A DNA stretch of 17,901 nt from Turbatrix aceti (lineage: Eukaryota > Nematoda > Chromadorea > Rhabditida > Panagrolaimidae). Of the stretch, positions 9,301 to 15,800 are shown piece by piece (the first letter of the stretch is position 1; every line of letters begins with the position of its first letter). Position numbers and translations under genes: made by a program. The stretch lies in assembly GCA_963969345.1 (NCBI GenBank), contig CAXAKE010000045.1:1-17901 (forward strand), in the 5' to 3' direction. Under the pieces are notes generated by a model that saw nothing but the letters and a program-made list of their open reading frames with translations, had not been told where the DNA came from and did no database searches.

Positions 9301-10840
9301 GAATTTCTGCCTTGAGGCGGCTTAGCGATTCGCGAATGACGTCTCGCTGGATCGTTGCGTCGTCTGCGTTGGGGTACGCTGCCCGAAGAAGTTCTTCGAG
9401 TCGGGACAGAAATTCGTCGACTGTTTCTTCGCTTCGTTGTTGTGATTCCTGCAGTCTTGTGTACGCCGTTGCAATAGTGTTTGCTGTGGGGAAAGCGGCA
9501 GTAAGTGCGTTTACTACTTCCTCATACACGGCTTTCGTATTGTCGTCGAGTGCGTGGAACTTTGCCTTTGCAGGCCCGTCGAGATTGTGTGCCAAATAAG
9601 CAACTTTACGGGCTTCTGTAAAGGGCAGTCCGGCAGCGGTCATCTCGATCTCGAGATCGCGTTTCCAAAATTCGAACGGTTGGCTGTTCAAGCCGTTGAA
9701 CGGTTTGAGTCTGCTAGCGTGTGTGCCGTGTCCGAGCATATAAAAGTCGACGGGTTGCTGCGATTTTCTGTGCCGGTGCTCGTTTTCATTGCGTTGATAC
9801 GGGTGCGGGTATCTGCTCTTTTGGGCTTGGTGAGACCGTTTCCGAGATTCTGGATAGTGATGCTTTGGCTTGTGTTGCGACGGGGCGTTTTTCCATGGCA
9901 CCGGCGTAGGGGTGCGCTCTTTAACGCTGCGGTAGATGATAGGAGCAACAAATTCATTCGTAGCTTCGAAATACGTTAGGTCGTCCTCGTCGCATTGTTG
10001 TTGATGAACTATTTCCTCGGTATCAGTGGGATATGCTTGGTCGTCTTCGTACGGGATTTCTCCTTCTTCGAGCTCGTCGCTTTTTATGTCCTCGTCATCG
10101 CTGTCCGAGATGGAGTACAGCGACAAGATTTCAAATTCGCCTTCGTTTGAGTCGTGCGTGATAGCATTGATTTCCGGTTGTTCTTCGATGTTTTGCTTGA
10201 GAGCTTTTAGATTCGCGAGTTCAATTTGAAGAAGGTCGTTTTCGGGATTCGCTGCGAGGGCCCGTTCAGTCTCTTCGATGAGGAGGTCCGCTTGTCGACA
10301 TTCCTCCTCTTGTTGCTTCTGGCGCTGCGATGGTTTCGAGTCCATGTCATTCACGAGTAGTGGGATTATGCAAGCGGGTTCTTCGATTTTCTGGATTTCT
10401 TTTCGTAATTGGCTTGTTGTGTATCGCAATTCTGTTTCCGTGTCCTTGATTCTCAAATTTATCTCTTCGTAGCCGGCCTTTCTTTCAAATATTTCCTCGT
10501 TTGTCGTCCTTCGCACTTCTTCACTTTTCTCCTCCATCGTCGTCATCCTTTCTTCTAGCTTCTTGATTTTCTTTTTCAGTTCCGTGTTTTCTTTACGCCA
10601 TTTTTCTGCTTCGTCCATGAGCTCATCCCATTTATTCATAAGTGCCGTATTATTCTCCACTGTGCTTTTCTCCAATTCCTTCGATCCCCGGGCCATCCTT
10701 GTTAGTTCGATCGATACTTCTTTTTCCAGTTTTTGACAATTTTCAATTACATCGTTGACGTGGCCTGCCAGTTCTTTGATGGACTTCGGAGTGGTCGAAA
10801 TGTGACCAAATAGAGAGGGTGTGAACGGAGGGTCAGACAT
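3362..10840 (-). CDS. Element A polyprotein: Gag / Env-like / protease x2 / RT / RNase H / integrase
   Basis: A 2492-residue single polyprotein with no stop or frameshift. Approximate layout: N-terminal coiled coil 40-175; acidic stretch 240-300; Gag capsid-like region 380-545; CCHC zinc knuckle CYACQQPGHLLRDC 561-574; Pro/Gln-rich linker; signal/TM segment 785-803; Env-like ectodomain 804-1284 with furin-type RSRGKR at 1051-1056; second TM 1285-1310; retropepsin DTGA at 1367 and again at 1508; RT with YIDD at 1830-1833; RNase H with Asp 1981 (YTDAS); integrase zinc region 2175-2212 and catalytic Asp 2244, Asp 2298, Glu 2334 (DD35E spacing). The ATG at 10840 is chosen; the longer open frame upstream begins with TTG and reads through a 13-base T run. 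Gag and Pol would be made in equal amounts unless processing or decay adjusts this, as in other single-ORF elements. All core catalytic motifs are present. Confidence 0.93.
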   Translation of the reverse strand: MSDPPFTPSLFGHISTTPKSIKELAGHVNDVIENCQKLEKEVSIELTRMARGSKELEKSTVENNTALMNKWDELMDEAEKWRKENTELKKKIKKLEERMTTMEEKSEEVRRTTNEEIFERKAGYEEINLRIKDTETELRYTTSQLRKEIQKIEEPACIIPLLVNDMDSKPSQRQKQQEEECRQADLLIEETERALAANPENDLLQIELANLKALKQNIEEQPEINAITHDSNEGEFEILSLYSISDSDDEDIKSDELEEGEIPYEDDQAYPTDTEEIVHQQQCDEDDLTYFEATNEFVAPIIYRSVKERTPTPVPWKNAPSQHKPKHHYPESRKRSHQAQKSRYPHPYQRNENEHRHRKSQQPVDFYMLGHGTHASRLKPFNGLNSQPFEFWKRDLEIEMTAAGLPFTEARKVAYLAHNLDGPAKAKFHALDDNTKAVYEEVVNALTAAFPTANTIATAYTRLQESQQRSEETVDEFLSRLEELLRAAYPNADDATIQRDVIRESLSRLKAEIRSVVYAEMPSTVAELKRIATRQERLLSCKPKELTVQVMAVNQTTPRTCYACQQPGHLLRDCPNVNIRTRYPQYLHKPRNSFFGNPPRGSYHPNPTYPTGYNSQQPPMAAQSQARPYWNNGQNQRQTPPFEPPVYASRQHWGYGQHLNNQFQPPRQYWNNMTTQRQPNAFRNPAYAPRLHWNAETEQQQVSAPHGHRNGHQGQAQPRAEQPQIRFARVGNMETAPVWQCVDEADVNESAIDTTEELTSNEAEEVEAAPVTDHPRTATYSPRGSWANLFLLIAMLPLWTTAQMICPPTAPDTLVKLPHAARCKIPPLTNITPRSYELTIYRPNTIRYKTKAQHCTCWTTRSTQSRTFLGTLVSTTATEPKNLSVKDCENMIKLHESPAGRLFNTTHAWTTNNTTPTPQRPWPLWLLTEVQEVSNCALADTYVYAKYGENNILAQPNPEKPCDYHAEECRVNNANILIWKAIEEQNCRYVTMGQFAGSFTPGLWMSSSHGVALTFQNTMRVFNCHKILYITDQGFAIEAAQYHDLKDPEPRSRGKRQDSGPVPSTQLAAELTAVKTDVSNMLKQSFWASAQAACKRIEFLTETIMTLAAANPTLLARQLLNTTAIEAELVAADILQIRTCIPVTINETIDLQQCYDKLPVKWSRENHTGDGFLDEVTNIIHPTANRVNCGQPTRKNTSKIQEIPLFGEDAWQWQDIDVTVPNLVLLNWSEIYNFENQHMSSTSILSKAAIQEIFPHVPVEELAPKLKDFVEDMIKPPWLRTPTIFELWTTLCCLYVTATIAQHALIQQLVNAYLPAFTRPVQRTPTPLPPNYRLVDLQTSKHVVQLPRSLAYAKGRINGRTVDALFDTGATLNLISKAVAKSLNIRIKPLRTEVQVYGLNNSVTAIGTANVNIYFGNWFTTIPLIILQTAPSSCAQVILGEPALQRFRKMTFDFDRMLLSITNGPTIPLFTPCEGFTVELNAVANNATGYTLIIPMLLENTATTSMIDTGAAMSAICQSKAEELRLPIMQAEGEAPTLNGLASAPTKTTGYVELSATIGKRTWKTTALVVPNLKTTCSEFIVGCNLLCKMPPLTVDYDKRTIFVGKQQIDFLLSTKDDPTLKPTKMTELVLPRTQLPENAEKALANTIVKNFQVFSLDNLDIGKCNIVAPPIRVTTNKPTKTAPYRVAATLQKDVNQYISDMLSIGALEPSNTPWTSGIVAVPKANGKTRVCADLRRLNSVIEDDPFPLPRIETLLQKTAKKRWYSVIDLSSGFHQIPLTEESSWLCGIVTESGVYQYKTLPFGLKTAPAIFSRVMSTVLQGLEDIALAYIDDIIVFTEATDPLCHIQDLDKVWQRLIQHGLKINPDKCQLCRHTITYVGHEIHSKGFSPSTAHTEALMKYPQPSSATEVRRFLGLANFFRRFIPRFAEIAAPLVNLTKKTTPFEWNKIHIAAFLTLIKQLTAKPTLIPPDYNNPFEVYTDASDMGLGAAVLQKDAKGIAHAVAYHSRQFSTTERNYATTEKELLALVDTLHHFRPLLYGTRIHWYTDHRPLTHITTEKSKSTRLNRWLLTIQDFAITPEYLPGHTNVLADSLSRISPARTNLTALDMNSTSHSTGSQQKAVLNAMRDEWTKPITLELKPFWLVRNMLTVEDNKLYKEGRLVLFDQDISDALSILHRSHAGVARMKAMARQKVWWPHMATDIEDKAAMCSACQFVAPAKPNPASKREENKWPEATTALARIHADFAGPIWGHHWLVLVDAHSKYPFIVKMKNISAEATLQAFQAIFNIIGWPKTLVTDNGTQFVAAKTQEVLKKKGTKLLTAPPYHPQSNGLAERAVRSFKEAVTAILQGGSTNSAQEAAEWWLEDYRSTPHSVTRTSPSIRFFGRNPTHPFSSWVQEKRAAGKITTTSDNDLFQPKQEVWLKNKIGKGWTPGIISNKESQNIYVAYDESGNLRRCHIDQIKQRRIQPRRSQAGGSKTVIPEDQANSPPPRA
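5981..6778 (-). other. Two tandem retropepsin domains in element A
   Basis: Residues about 1355-1620. The first domain has ALFDTGATLNLIS at the active site and ends with VILGEPAL. The second begins about 141 residues later with SMIDTGAAMSAIC and ends with FIVGCNLL. Each has the catalytic DTG(A) motif and the C-terminal hydrophobic-hydrophobic-G motif of retroviral proteases. Normal retropepsins have one copy and act as homodimers. Two copies in one chain could pair internally, like pepsin. Element B has only the first, possibly because its second was lost with pol. Confidence 0.85.
6911..8488 (-). other. Env-like glycoprotein region within element A polyprotein
   Basis: Residues about 785-1310. 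It opens with the hydrophobic segment SWANLFLLIAMLPLWTTAQ, whose end fits a signal-peptidase site (TTA before Q). The roughly 480-residue ectodomain is Cys-rich, with several N-glycosylation sequons (for example NIT, NTT, NHT, NTS, NWS). RSRGKR at 1051-1056 is a furin-type site dividing it into surface-like and fusion-like parts. A second hydrophobic stretch (FELWTTLCCLYVTATIAQ) would anchor it. Element B has the same plan with matching cysteines (MIC, CTC, NC, ECR) and the shared DQGFAI motif just before the furin site. Which viral fusion class it belongs to is unresolved; the N-terminal Cys and VxLP pattern vaguely recalls mononegavirus/chuvirus-type glycoproteins. That is only an impression. 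Confidence 0.75.
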
Positions 10841-11100
10841 TTTTTTTTTTTTTGTAATCGAAATTCCGAAAATAATTTTCAGTATAGACTTTTGCAAAAT
10901 TAAAGTTCAATTCGGATAGACTTTTTGTTTTTCGAAAAAGAATAAATAAAATACAATTCAATTCACTTAGATCACAAAAGGTGAAAAAAAAAAAAGGGGG
11001 GGGGGGAACTTCCGGAAGGTAGGGACAACTTATATAGAAAGAAAAAAAAGAAAACGGTTAAACCAACTGTTTGCGGGAGGAGCTGGTCCTGCGGTCGATT
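10841..11100 (-). other. Element A leader between primer binding site and Gag start
   Basis: About 260 bases, untranslated in the chosen model. It contains a homopurine block of A and G runs near 10983-11008 and ends in a T run at 10841-10853 (a run of A in the transcript) immediately before the ATG. No splice or packaging signal can be identified by eye. Confidence 0.6.
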
Positions 11101-11113
11101 GGTCGTGGCACCA
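11101..11113 (-). other. Element A primer binding site
   Basis: On the minus strand, TTT follows the 5' LTR and then TGGTGCCACGACC. It begins with TGG, as required to pair with a tRNA 3' CCA, so the primer tRNA would end GGTCGTGGCACCA. I could not assign the tRNA species. It differs from that of element B. Confidence 0.75.
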
Positions 11114-11116
11114 AAA

Positions 11117-11644
11117 TGTTACGTCCTCGTGTTAGGTGAGCGTGTGTGCGTAATCGATCAATTCAAAGAGCAGGGTTTATCTCAAACTTGGGTAATTAAA
11201 CCTCACGATATAAAAGATATACAAAAAAAAATAGGAACACGGTTAATACAATATATAAAAAAATAGTTCGAGCCACGGCGGGGGATGGAGAGGAGAAGGC
11301 AAACAAAAGGCAACAAATAAAAAAAAGAAACGAAAAGAAACGAACGGGGAAAAGCGGAGGGGTTGAATTTGAATTCTGAGCCGGGAGGAGACACCGGCGC
11401 CCTTTATAAGTGTACGGAGCTGGAGCCGGGAAGGGCCTGGAGAAGTTAGCTTGGGGCGGTGTGAAGTTAGCTTGGGGGCGGTGTTGATGATGACGGCGCA
11501 GTGGTGGAATTTCCGGTGCGGCCGCAAAATACACCGCGCATTTCCCACTGCGTCACCGCGCATTTTCCCACTGCGTGGCGTGGGAGTGACGGAGTGACGA
11601 CGGAACGTTGTTACGAGTGACGACGTAACGTTACAAACGTTACA
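11117..11644 (-). repeat. Element A 5' LTR
   Basis: 528 bp, with no difference that I can find from the left copy; offset 8303. It provides the promoter for the element. U3 runs from 11644 to about 11378 and R/U5 from 11377 to 11117. It begins TGTAACG on the minus strand, the same first seven bases as the LTR of element B. Confidence 0.95.
11377..11408 (-). promoter_or_regulatory. Element A promoter: TATA box and initiator
   Basis: TATAAA (11408 down to 11403) lies 31 bases upstream of the A of an initiator-like TCAGAA at 11377 on the minus strand, the standard RNA polymerase II spacing. This sets the predicted start of the genomic RNA and the U3/R boundary. Confidence 0.65.
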
Positions 11645-11649
11645 CTACC
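11645..11649. repeat. Target site duplication of element A, right copy (CTACC)
   Basis: Exact repeat of 2809-2813, directly after the CA end of the right LTR. Confidence 0.9.
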
Positions 11650-12402
11650 AAAAATTTTAATTTTACAGATTTTACAGATTACAGAATTCAGAATTCATAG
11701 ATTACAAAATTGGCATTTGCAGAATCCATCAATCGATAAATATTGATTGACGGATGAGATGGATTTGCAAAATGGACTAGCATTCCAGTACGCTTAAAAA
11801 AAGTGCAAGGCTTATGTTAGAAAAAAACGGAGGTGCATCAGCGTAGATAATTTACGGTATTTCTGGAATCCAGGGTTTACGATACCGAAAACGGCAAGAG
11901 AAATACAGAAGTATCCTCTGCAAGATACGGTCAAATATTTAGGTATCTAAAAAAGGAAAAACATGTTTTCGCGAATTTGGAAGTTTGGGTAGAAAAAAAG
12001 CGAACGCAATTTTCGCTACGAAACATGCAACCTCGTTTTTTCACTGATTTTTGTTGTTTTGTTTGTTACCTTTGTTCCGATCTTTGTTTTTCGGACCTGA
12101 TTTCTTGTGTTTTGGATTCTTTTAGATTGTTCAGATGCATCCTATTTGGATCAGTGGCTTTCGATTGCTTTTTAGGCCCGGTGAGATTTTTCTTATTTCT
12201 GGTTCGTTTTTTTGTTCGGATTTTTAGATTACGTTCGATTTCGTCTTTCGACGCGAAAAATCAGAACGCTGTCAGCATACGGTCAAATGACTATCGTTCG
12301 CATCAGGAAGGATACAACAGAACCCTAAAGTCATGTGACAAACGTACCCTACCCTGACTGAATGCATTCGTGGATGAATGTTCATTCTCAATTCTTTAGT
12401 CC
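11650..12402. other. Non-coding stretch between elements A and B
   Basis: AT-rich, with short imperfect TTTTACAGA/ATTACAGAATTC repeats at 11656-11700 and an imperfect hairpin at 11724-11755. A T-rich part (12040-12240) gives a hydrophobic, Phe/Cys-rich open frame that looks like compositional chance rather than a gene. No RNA gene recognised. Confidence 0.6.
11724..11755. repeat. Imperfect hairpin
   Basis: ATCCATCAATC and GATTGACGGAT form 11-base arms with one mismatch around a 10-base AT-only-but-one loop. Function unknown. Confidence 0.4.
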
Positions 12403-12651
12403 TGTAACGGGCAACGTCATAAAACGTGTTGTTTTGCAGATGATGAATCATGATCCCGCCGGAAGGCGGCGAACGAGGGCGATGGCGGAAACAACGCGGG
12501 CATCGGCTCCGTGGGAGACGTCAAGTACACCGGAAGAGCTCCGGGCAGCGTGGCCCCGCATCCGCCGCTGCCAGGCGAGCGGAGGCCACGCCCTGACCTC
12601 AGCGACAGCAGCACAGCGTCCCTTGGTTTCTCCCCCCCCTTTGTGATCTGA

Positions 12652-12684
12652 TATAAGCTCCCCCGTTGTCTTTTTCGTGGTCAA
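12652..12684 (+). promoter_or_regulatory. Element B promoter: TATA-like box and initiator
   Basis: TATAAG at 12652-12657 precedes TCAATT with its A at 12683, exactly 31 bases apart, matching the layout in element A and close to that of H1. It sets the likely start of the genomic RNA. Confidence 0.55.
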
Positions 12685-12727
12685 TTTTGTCTAGTTGTAA
12701 AAAGAACGTTTTTATACTTGTAAGAAA

Positions 12728-12733
12728 AATAAA
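12728..12733 (+). terminator. AATAAA polyadenylation signal in element B 5' LTR
   Basis: AATAAA 45 bases downstream of the predicted start, within R. The equivalent at 17876-17881 in the 3' LTR is the one expected to act on the genomic RNA. A short R of roughly 65-70 bases would result. Confidence 0.6.
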
Positions 12734-12764
12734 GTGTTTTCTTTTGGATCGCGGACTTTACAAT

Positions 12765-12773
12765 TGGTAGCAG
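12765..12773 (+). other. Element B primer binding site (initiator tRNA-Met type)
   Basis: TGGTAGCAG, two bases after the LTR end, is the exact complement of the 3' end of animal initiator tRNA-Met (CTGCTACCA). The match does not extend clearly beyond nine bases. Confidence 0.7.
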
Positions 12774-12822
12774 CGAAAAGGTTGACCAAATCAGGTTAGA
12801 TTCATCGCCTCGAGGTCAAGGC

Positions 12823-15800
12823 ATGGGTGCACTCGCGGAAAGCTTGGAGCGCGTGTTTCGCGCCACGGCTGAAGACAAGGCCGCCACGGCCCGACAAGTC
12901 AAAGAGGCGGTGCGGGGTGCGTACTCGCTGGTTGAACGAATGTTTCGCTCAGCTAGAGAAACAGCCGAAGAACGACGAGGAGCCGTAAACATCGCGCTCG
13001 CCGAAGTATCCGACCGTGTAACGGTTCAGCAAGAGAGAATCGACAAAATCGACACGGCGGTCAACAACACGGCGCAAATCTTAAGCGAGCAAGAACCCCG
13101 GTGGAAAGAAAACCTCGAAGGTCTGAAGCGAGCGGTGACCGAAAAGCTGAGGGAGCACCACGAGAAGATCAAGCGTGCGATGGACCAGCTCGACTCCCGA
13201 TGCGCCGACCTGCTGAAGATCCAGCTGGACACCGAGAACAAAAACGCCGAAATCTCGGAGAAGCTTCATCTTTTGACCATGCGGCTGACAATTGTGGAAA
13301 GCAGAACAGAGCTACCCGAAGCCTCCCCCGAAGTCACAGACTTGGAAAGTGAGTTTGATTTTGAAGACGATGACCAATTGCAGAGTGAGGAAGATGTGGG
13401 TCGCGGAGGCGACGTGGACCGCCAGGAGGGCGAGGTGGATGATGTGGGTCGCAGAGGCGACGAGGACCGCCAGGAGGGCGAGGTGAATGATGTGAGTGAG
13501 TTTGAGTTTGAAGACGATGACCAATTGCAGAGTGAGGAAGATGTGGGTCGCGGAGGCGACGTGGACCGCCAGGAGGGCGAGGTGAATGATGTGGGTCGCA
13601 GAGACGACGAGGACCGCCAGGAGGGCGAGGTGAATGAGGAGGCCAACGACGAGGCAAGGGAAGCCGAAGGAAACGGTGTGGACGAGACCAATCAGCCAGG
13701 AGCTGGTGGTGACGGTAATCGCGTAGGCGACGGTATGGTGCGCCAAGAGGGCGTTGTTGGAGGGCCGGTAGGGGCCCGTCAGTCGAATAACATTTGGGTG
13801 TTAAATCACGCAGAGCGCATGATGTCCTCCTTCAGTGGAAATGGTGAAGAAGTTTTCTCAGAATGGTCAACGAGGCTCAGGGATCACCTCGAGTACGCCG
13901 CCGACGCGGATATGACCGAACAACGGAAACTGGGATTCCTGAAGTCTAAGCTCACCGGAAGGGCAAGAAGGGCGTTTGAAGGCCTCGACAACGCCAACAA
14001 AGCGACGCTGGATCTGGCAATCGCGGGACTAGAAACTGTCTTTGCAAGGTTGCAGACGCCAAGAGCAGCGTTGGCCAGGCTGCACGAGTATCCATCACTG
14101 ACACCTGGAAGGAAGTTACTCGACTTTGCAGAAAAATTGGAGACGCTGGTGCAGCGGGCCTTCCCGACAAAGACGAATGAATTTCGGCAAGAAAGGCTGT
14201 ACGAGGAATTCACGCGGAGGTTGCCGCACGAAATGAAGGGCCAGGTCTTGCAGGCAAACCCGGCAACGTATGCTGAGGCACTCGAACTGGCTGCAAAGCT
14301 GGAGTTCCATGAATCCACTGGAGGACAAAATGGAGCTCAGCAAGTAGCTGCGGTCGTCCAGGATGAAATGAGCAGTCTGAGACAGCAGCTCAAAGACTTG
14401 AGGAGCGAGCTGCAGGGAGTTCTGCAGGAACGGGCCAGCCCGCCCAGAAGGCTGGTAGGTGGGGTAATCACCTGTTACAGGTGCGGCTTCCAGGGGCACA
14501 TTTCAAGAGACTGCCCTCGAGGTGTCATCACCGGTGCAAACGCGGTCCCGGTCAGAACCCAGTTCACGCGAGCCCCTGGCGCTTTTTCAGCGCAAAACGT
14601 GGAGAGGGCCGGGTTACCCCGGCAGGTCAACAATGTAGCAGCAGCGGACACTGAGGAAGAAAGGCTGCGACGCCACGTTGCGGCCCTGGAGGCGCACAAT
14701 GATCGGCTGATGGGCGAAATCGAGGCTCAATCGATGGCGGACACGGACAGGGAAGTGATGTATATAAACGAGCTTCGCCAAAGGCCGGCCGACGAGCATG
14801 TGCGGCCCTCGCAAGGGCCTGGTAGCAGGCCACCAGTCGAAAAAGGGGTGAGAAAAAGAACGCCCTGTCGGAGGAGCCTGCAGGGGATGTTGTATGCACT
14901 GATCTTACACTGCGTGATGGCACTGGCGACTGGACAACAGCTAATGATCTGCCAGAAGGATACGCCGCAAACGGTTGTTCAATTGCCAGATGCGCTGAGT
15001 TGTCCGAGCATAGCAGGGCATCAGTGGTCGACTGAACCAACAGACATCACCATCTTCAAGCCGAGCGCAGGGAGAACAAACTTTTCAGCCGTAATGTGTA
15101 CCTGTGTAAGACAAAAAGCCAGCTATTGGACAACGTTGGAGAACGAGCATCGACAGAATGTTACGGAGGAAGCGCTGCCGGTAGACGACGAAGAATGCCG
15201 GCGAATGTGGAAGAAACGAACATCGCCCAGTGGGCAAATGACGCGCGTTGGCGAGTTGCTCAGAACGTCGAATCAATTGCAGTTTGATTTTCCCTGGCCA
15301 GTCATTGGAAGTTTCACGACGCGCTACACGGAAACCGCCAACTGTTTTGCTCATGAAGTGGTCCTCTGGCATTCTACAGACAGCTCGCAGCTGCACACCG
15401 TGGTGGGGGATGCAAGAGAATGCAGGATAGAAGAAGGCCGGTGTCATCTTGAAGGCGGAGCCGTCCTGGTATGGGAAGGGCGCAAACACCAAGTGTGCAA
15501 TTACGAGGCGTTGGGCAGTTGGCGCGGTTTCTCAGGCAATCGCACCTGGATAACAAAGACAGGTGAATTTTTACTGTCCTTTCAGCGCGATCAGGTGATA
15601 AACGATTGTGAAAGGATGCTTGTGGTATCAGATCAAGGCTTCGCCATCTCGCAGGAAGCAGCACGAAGGCTAGTGGTGGCTACCAGGGCAAGACGCAGCC
15701 ATTCAGGCTTGGTGCAGTCGGAGCAGCTGGCGGCACAACTGGCTGCTGTGAATGAAGCTGCCATCAACAGGTTGGTCACGCTTTCAGGAGCAGCATGTGA

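Larger units (their letters stand above)
2814..11644 (-). mobile_element. Element A: complete Ty3/gypsy-type LTR retrotransposon with an internal Env-like domain
   Basis: An 8831-bp element in minus orientation. The 5' LTR is 11117-11644 and the 3' LTR is 2814-3341, both 528 bp with TG...CA ends. A primer binding site follows the 5' LTR and a purine tract abuts the 3' LTR. One uninterrupted ORF encodes Gag, Env-like glycoprotein, two retropepsins, RT, RNase H and integrase. The order RT, RNase H, integrase assigns it to Metaviridae rather than copia. I can find no difference between the LTRs, and the ORF is intact, so the insertion is recent and the copy may be functional. It has the layout of an endogenous retrovirus except for the position of the Env-like part. 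It lies upstream of H1 in the same orientation. Confidence 0.95.
12403..12762 (+). repeat. Element B 5' LTR
   Basis: 360 bp, TGTAACG...TTTACA. Repeated from 17550 with near identity. Contains TATA and initiator motifs at 12652-12684, AATAAA at 12728-12733, and a short ORF after a splice-acceptor-like TTTTGCAG. From the motifs, U3 is 12403-12682 and R/U5 about 80 bases. Confidence 0.93.

Noticed and set aside
2814..11644. Classification of element A as BEL/Pao or copia
   Set aside because: The domain order with integrase after RNase H, the RT motifs (FG-LKTAP, YIDD) and the CCHC Gag fit Ty3/gypsy; copia has integrase before RT.
11977..12357. Plus-strand hydrophobic 126-codon frame between the elements
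   Set aside because: Starts with GTG in a T-rich tract and is Phe/Cys/Leu-biased throughout, as expected by chance.
12823..12843. N-myristoylation signal at the start of element B Gag
   Set aside because: MGA is present but position 6 is Glu instead of Ser/Thr, so the consensus is not met.
13266..13746. Repetitive minus-strand frames opposite the Gag of element B
   Set aside because: Reverse complement of the acidic tandem repeat.
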